A stretch of DNA of 6,135 nucleotides. It comes from CAZPZR01 sp964591105. Its GTDB lineage: Bacteria > Bacillota > Clostridia > Lachnospirales > Lachnospiraceae. The DNA lies in assembly GCA_964591105.1 (NCBI GenBank), contig CAZPZR010000085.1:1-6135 (forward strand). Direction: 5' to 3'. Below, piece by piece: positions 5,305 to 6,135 of this stretch. A program made the position numbers and the translations under genes. Position 1 is the stretch's first letter, and each line of letters opens with the position of its first letter. The notes below the pieces were generated by a model. That model had not been told where the DNA came from. It searched no databases and saw nothing but the letters and a program-made list of their open reading frames with translations.

Positions 5305-5536
5305 ATGTTCGCTGTACTTGCTGTTAGTGGATTTCATTTTGCCGCTGATGCAGTCTACCATTGGCTTGATGAAAATACTTACCAGTATGCATTTATCAAA
5401 CGTTATCCTGCTGAAAAAAACGAAAATCACTGGAATTAATAACGAACCTTGCCACTATCGCTATGTTGGAACGAAAGCCGCCAAAATAATGAAAGAGGAA
5501 AATTTGTGTCTAGAAGAATATTTGAAATCCTATTGA
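5305..5536 (+). pseudogene. VanY-like D,D-carboxypeptidase, C-terminal fragment with frameshift
   Basis: Frame 1 from 5305 reads FAADAVYHWLDENTYQYAFIKRYPAEK, then shifts; frame 3 continues KITGINNEPCHYRYVGTKAAKIM and LCLEEYLKSY to a stop at 5536. Joined, this is the C-terminus of the VanY (PF02557) D-alanyl-D-alanine carboxypeptidase family, which trims peptidoglycan stems: WLxENxYxYGFIxRYP, then EPWHYRYVG with catalytic Glu and zinc His. An A7 run (5414-5420) would be in frame with six A, so one inserted base explains the break. The conserved Trp of EPWH is Cys. The upstream zinc ligands (SxHxxGxAxD) are absent and there is no ribosome site. Plainly a remnant. Confidence 0.75.
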
Positions 5537-5537
5537 T

Positions 5538-5566
5538 TTGACTCTTTTCGAATGTTAAAATGTTAT
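5538..5566 (+). promoter_or_regulatory. Promoter of the tRNA-Arg gene
   Basis: TTGACT (5538-5543), a 17-base spacer and TGTTAT (5561-5566), 14 bases before the mature tRNA 5' end. It begins just after the VanY-like remnant stop, so the tRNA is its own transcription unit. Confidence 0.6.
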
Positions 5567-5580
5567 AGCAATTGAAAATT

Positions 5581-5652
5581 GTTCCTATAGTTAAACGGAT
5601 ATAACAATAGCCTCCTAAGCTGTAGTTCTGGGTTCGATTCCCGGTGGGAACG
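5581..5652 (+). tRNA. tRNA-Arg (anticodon CCU)
   Basis: A full cloverleaf folds by eye. Acceptor GTTCCTA pairs with TGGGAAC (5645-5651, one G-U) and G5652 is the discriminator. D stem GTTA/TAAC (5590-5593 with 5602-5605), anticodon stem ATAGC/GCTGT (5607-5611 with 5619-5623, one wobble), loop CTCCTAA with anticodon CCT at 5614-5616, a four-base variable region, and T arm CTGGG-TTCGATT-CCCGG. It reads AGG, a rare Arg codon in many bacteria. CCA is not encoded and must be added after transcription. tRNA-Arg(CCU) genes are common integration sites for mobile elements. Confidence 0.93.
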
Positions 5653-5658
5653 GTAGAT

Positions 5659-5706
5659 AAGGGTACGCGAATGTGTGAAAACTGGCACATGAAGCGTATC
5701 CTTTTT
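5659..5706 (+). terminator. Terminator of the tRNA-Arg transcript
   Basis: Outer stem AAGGGTACGC with GCGTATCCTT (one wobble), an inner TGTG/CACA stem and a loop, then a run of T at 5702-5706. It begins 6 bases after the tRNA 3' end, so the transcript is a single tRNA. Confidence 0.75.
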
Positions 5707-5758
5707 AGTTGGTTGGAAATCAAAGGATAAAAATCAACCGTAAAAGGAGTTACTGAAT

Positions 5759-5920
5759 ATGGATAATAAATCGATTAAAATCGGACAAAATAGTTTTATG
5801 GATAATTTTGTTAAAACAGATGATATATTAAAAGATATGTGTTGGATTAGAGAGTCCTCACAGAAAGCTGCGTATCCGGAAACAATACCATTTTTGGCAT
5901 CGTTATGGCCCCCTTCGTAG
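5759..5920 (+). pseudogene. Truncated DUF1016/YhcG-like N-terminus (53 codons)
   Basis: AAAAGGAG lies 9 bases before the ATG. The text MDNKSIKIGQNSFMDNFVKT then DDILKDMCWIRESSQKAAYP resembles, from memory, the N-terminus of clostridial DUF1016 (YhcG, PDDEXK-type nuclease) proteins, where an I-I-E-S-x-(K/R)-x-A-Y helix is followed by A-V-N. Here the match stops after AAYP and the frame ends 14 codons later, so the body of about 280-300 residues is missing. DUF1016 proteins are found in defence islands and near restriction genes. The start with its ribosome site is intact, so a short peptide may still be made. An alternative is an unrelated small protein. Confidence 0.45.
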
Positions 5921-5934
5921 GAGTATTCATGCCG

Positions 5935-5960
5935 TTTCGTTTTATGTCAAAGAAACGAAA
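5935..5960. repeat. Inverted repeat 1, TTTCGTTT/AAACGAAA
   Basis: Perfect 8-bp arms (5935-5942 and 5953-5960) with a 10-base centre. No T tract follows on either strand, so it does not look like a terminator. It lies about 50 bases before the -35 box of the final gene. Confidence 0.5.
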
Positions 5961-5973
5961 AAATTCAAACTTT

Positions 5974-6003
5974 TATTTCGCAAATAACGCACAAAGCGAA
6001 ATA
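5974..6003. repeat. Inverted repeat 2, TATTTCGC/GCGAAATA
   Basis: Perfect 8-bp arms (5974-5981 and 5996-6003) with a 14-base centre, ending 5 bases before the -35 box. The TTTCG/CGAAA core is the same as in the preceding repeat, which suggests paired binding sites for one regulator. Confidence 0.5.
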
Positions 6004-6008
6004 TAACA

Positions 6009-6037
6009 TTGATAAAATTCGTTTTGGCAGATATAAT
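6009..6037 (+). promoter_or_regulatory. Near-consensus promoter of the HTH gene
   Basis: TTGATA (6009-6014), exactly 17 bases, then a perfect TATAAT (6032-6037). The spacer contains ATTCGTTTT (6017-6025), close to one arm of the first inverted repeat. Such a strong promoter with upstream dyads suggests repression in normal conditions. Confidence 0.8.
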
Positions 6038-6068
6038 AAAAGAAAGAAATACTACAGGAGGTGCCGGA

Positions 6069-6135
6069 ATGAAATATATGAGTGTTAATGAAGCTGCTTC
6101 GCAGATGGGGATTTCAGTCCGCAGAATTCAGCAGA
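6069..6135 (+). CDS. Excisionase/MerR-like helix-turn-helix protein, N-terminus (partial)
   Basis: 22 codons are visible before the window edge: MKYMSVNEAASQMGISVRRI then QQ. AGGAGGTG lies 5 bases before the ATG. The pattern M-S-V-x-E-A-A-x-x-x-G-I-S-x-R-R-I-Q is the first helix-turn-helix of small excisionase-like (MerR superfamily) DNA-binding proteins common in Firmicutes mobile elements and beside Fic or DUF1016 genes. It may bind the dyads upstream. Whether it is a true excisionase, an antitoxin or a larger protein cannot be seen here. Confidence 0.7.
   Translation, partial: MKYMSVNEAASQMGISVRRIQQ

Noticed and set aside
5436..5723. 95-codon minus-strand frame over the tRNA gene
   Set aside because: It runs through a clear tRNA, its promoter and its terminator, so it is not a protein gene.
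5935..5960. Inverted repeat considered as a terminator for the DUF1016-like remnant
   Set aside because: The 3' side is followed by A residues on the plus strand and by CGGC on the minus strand, so no U tract forms.
5905..6006. 33-codon plus-strand frame starting MAPFVGVFMPFRFM
   Set aside because: No ribosome site; it crosses both inverted repeats and ends beside the -35 box, so it is probably chance, though decayed coding DNA cannot be excluded.
1..6135. CRISPR array, insertion sequence ends, rRNA or riboswitch
   Set aside because: No regularly spaced repeats, transposase text, terminal repeats or recognisable aptamer core were seen on either strand.

Overview
The window looks like chromosomal DNA of a low-GC Gram-positive anaerobe of the Clostridia, most likely Lachnospiraceae. 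This rests on gene content and style: strong AGGAGG ribosome sites, an AT-rich base composition, an F-type ATP synthase operon that begins with atpZ-atpI, and a rotor subunit with a sodium-type ion site. The taxon is an inference; no marker gene here proves it.

Region 1 (1-2506, minus strand) is the front half of the ATP synthase operon, read right to left: promoter (2478-2506), atpZ (TTG start), atpI-like, atpB (a), atpE (c), atpF (b) and the first 13 codons of atpH (delta). The genes build the membrane F0 sector. The c subunit carries Glu in both ion-binding helices plus the Thr-Thr and Tyr of Na+-binding rotors, so the enzyme is probably Na+-coupled. A stem-loop sits between atpB and atpE.

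Region 2 (2507-2850, plus strand) has no long gene. It holds a complete small transcription unit: a TTGACA promoter with a perfect 7-bp dyad in its spacer, a 28-codon ORF and a 12-codon ORF, each with a ribosome site, and a strong terminator. The terminator is shared with a convergent 336-residue LuxR-type regulator (minus strand, 2846-3856) that has its own extended -10 promoter.

Region 3 (3932-5536) is mostly gene wreckage around one intact gene. On the minus strand, an intact single-domain EamA transporter (4782-5195) is followed by three fused fragments in different frames: the DNA-binding domain of a ModE-like regulator, the C-terminal part of a transglutaminase-like domain with a stop at its conserved Trp, and the C-terminal lobe of a class III ABC substrate-binding protein, closed by a terminator. 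On the plus strand lies the tail of a VanY-like D,D-carboxypeptidase, broken by an extra A in an A7 run.

Region 4 (5537-6135, plus strand) has a tRNA-Arg(CCU) gene with promoter and terminator, then a truncated DUF1016/YhcG-like N-terminus, two inverted repeats sharing a TTTCG/CGAAA core, a near-consensus promoter and the start of a small excisionase-like helix-turn-helix gene cut by the window edge. This resembles the edge of an element integrated or remodelled at a tRNA gene. No complete novel system is evident. The best leads are the two-carboxylate rotor, the small-ORF unit facing the LuxR regulator, and the dyads upstream of the final gene.
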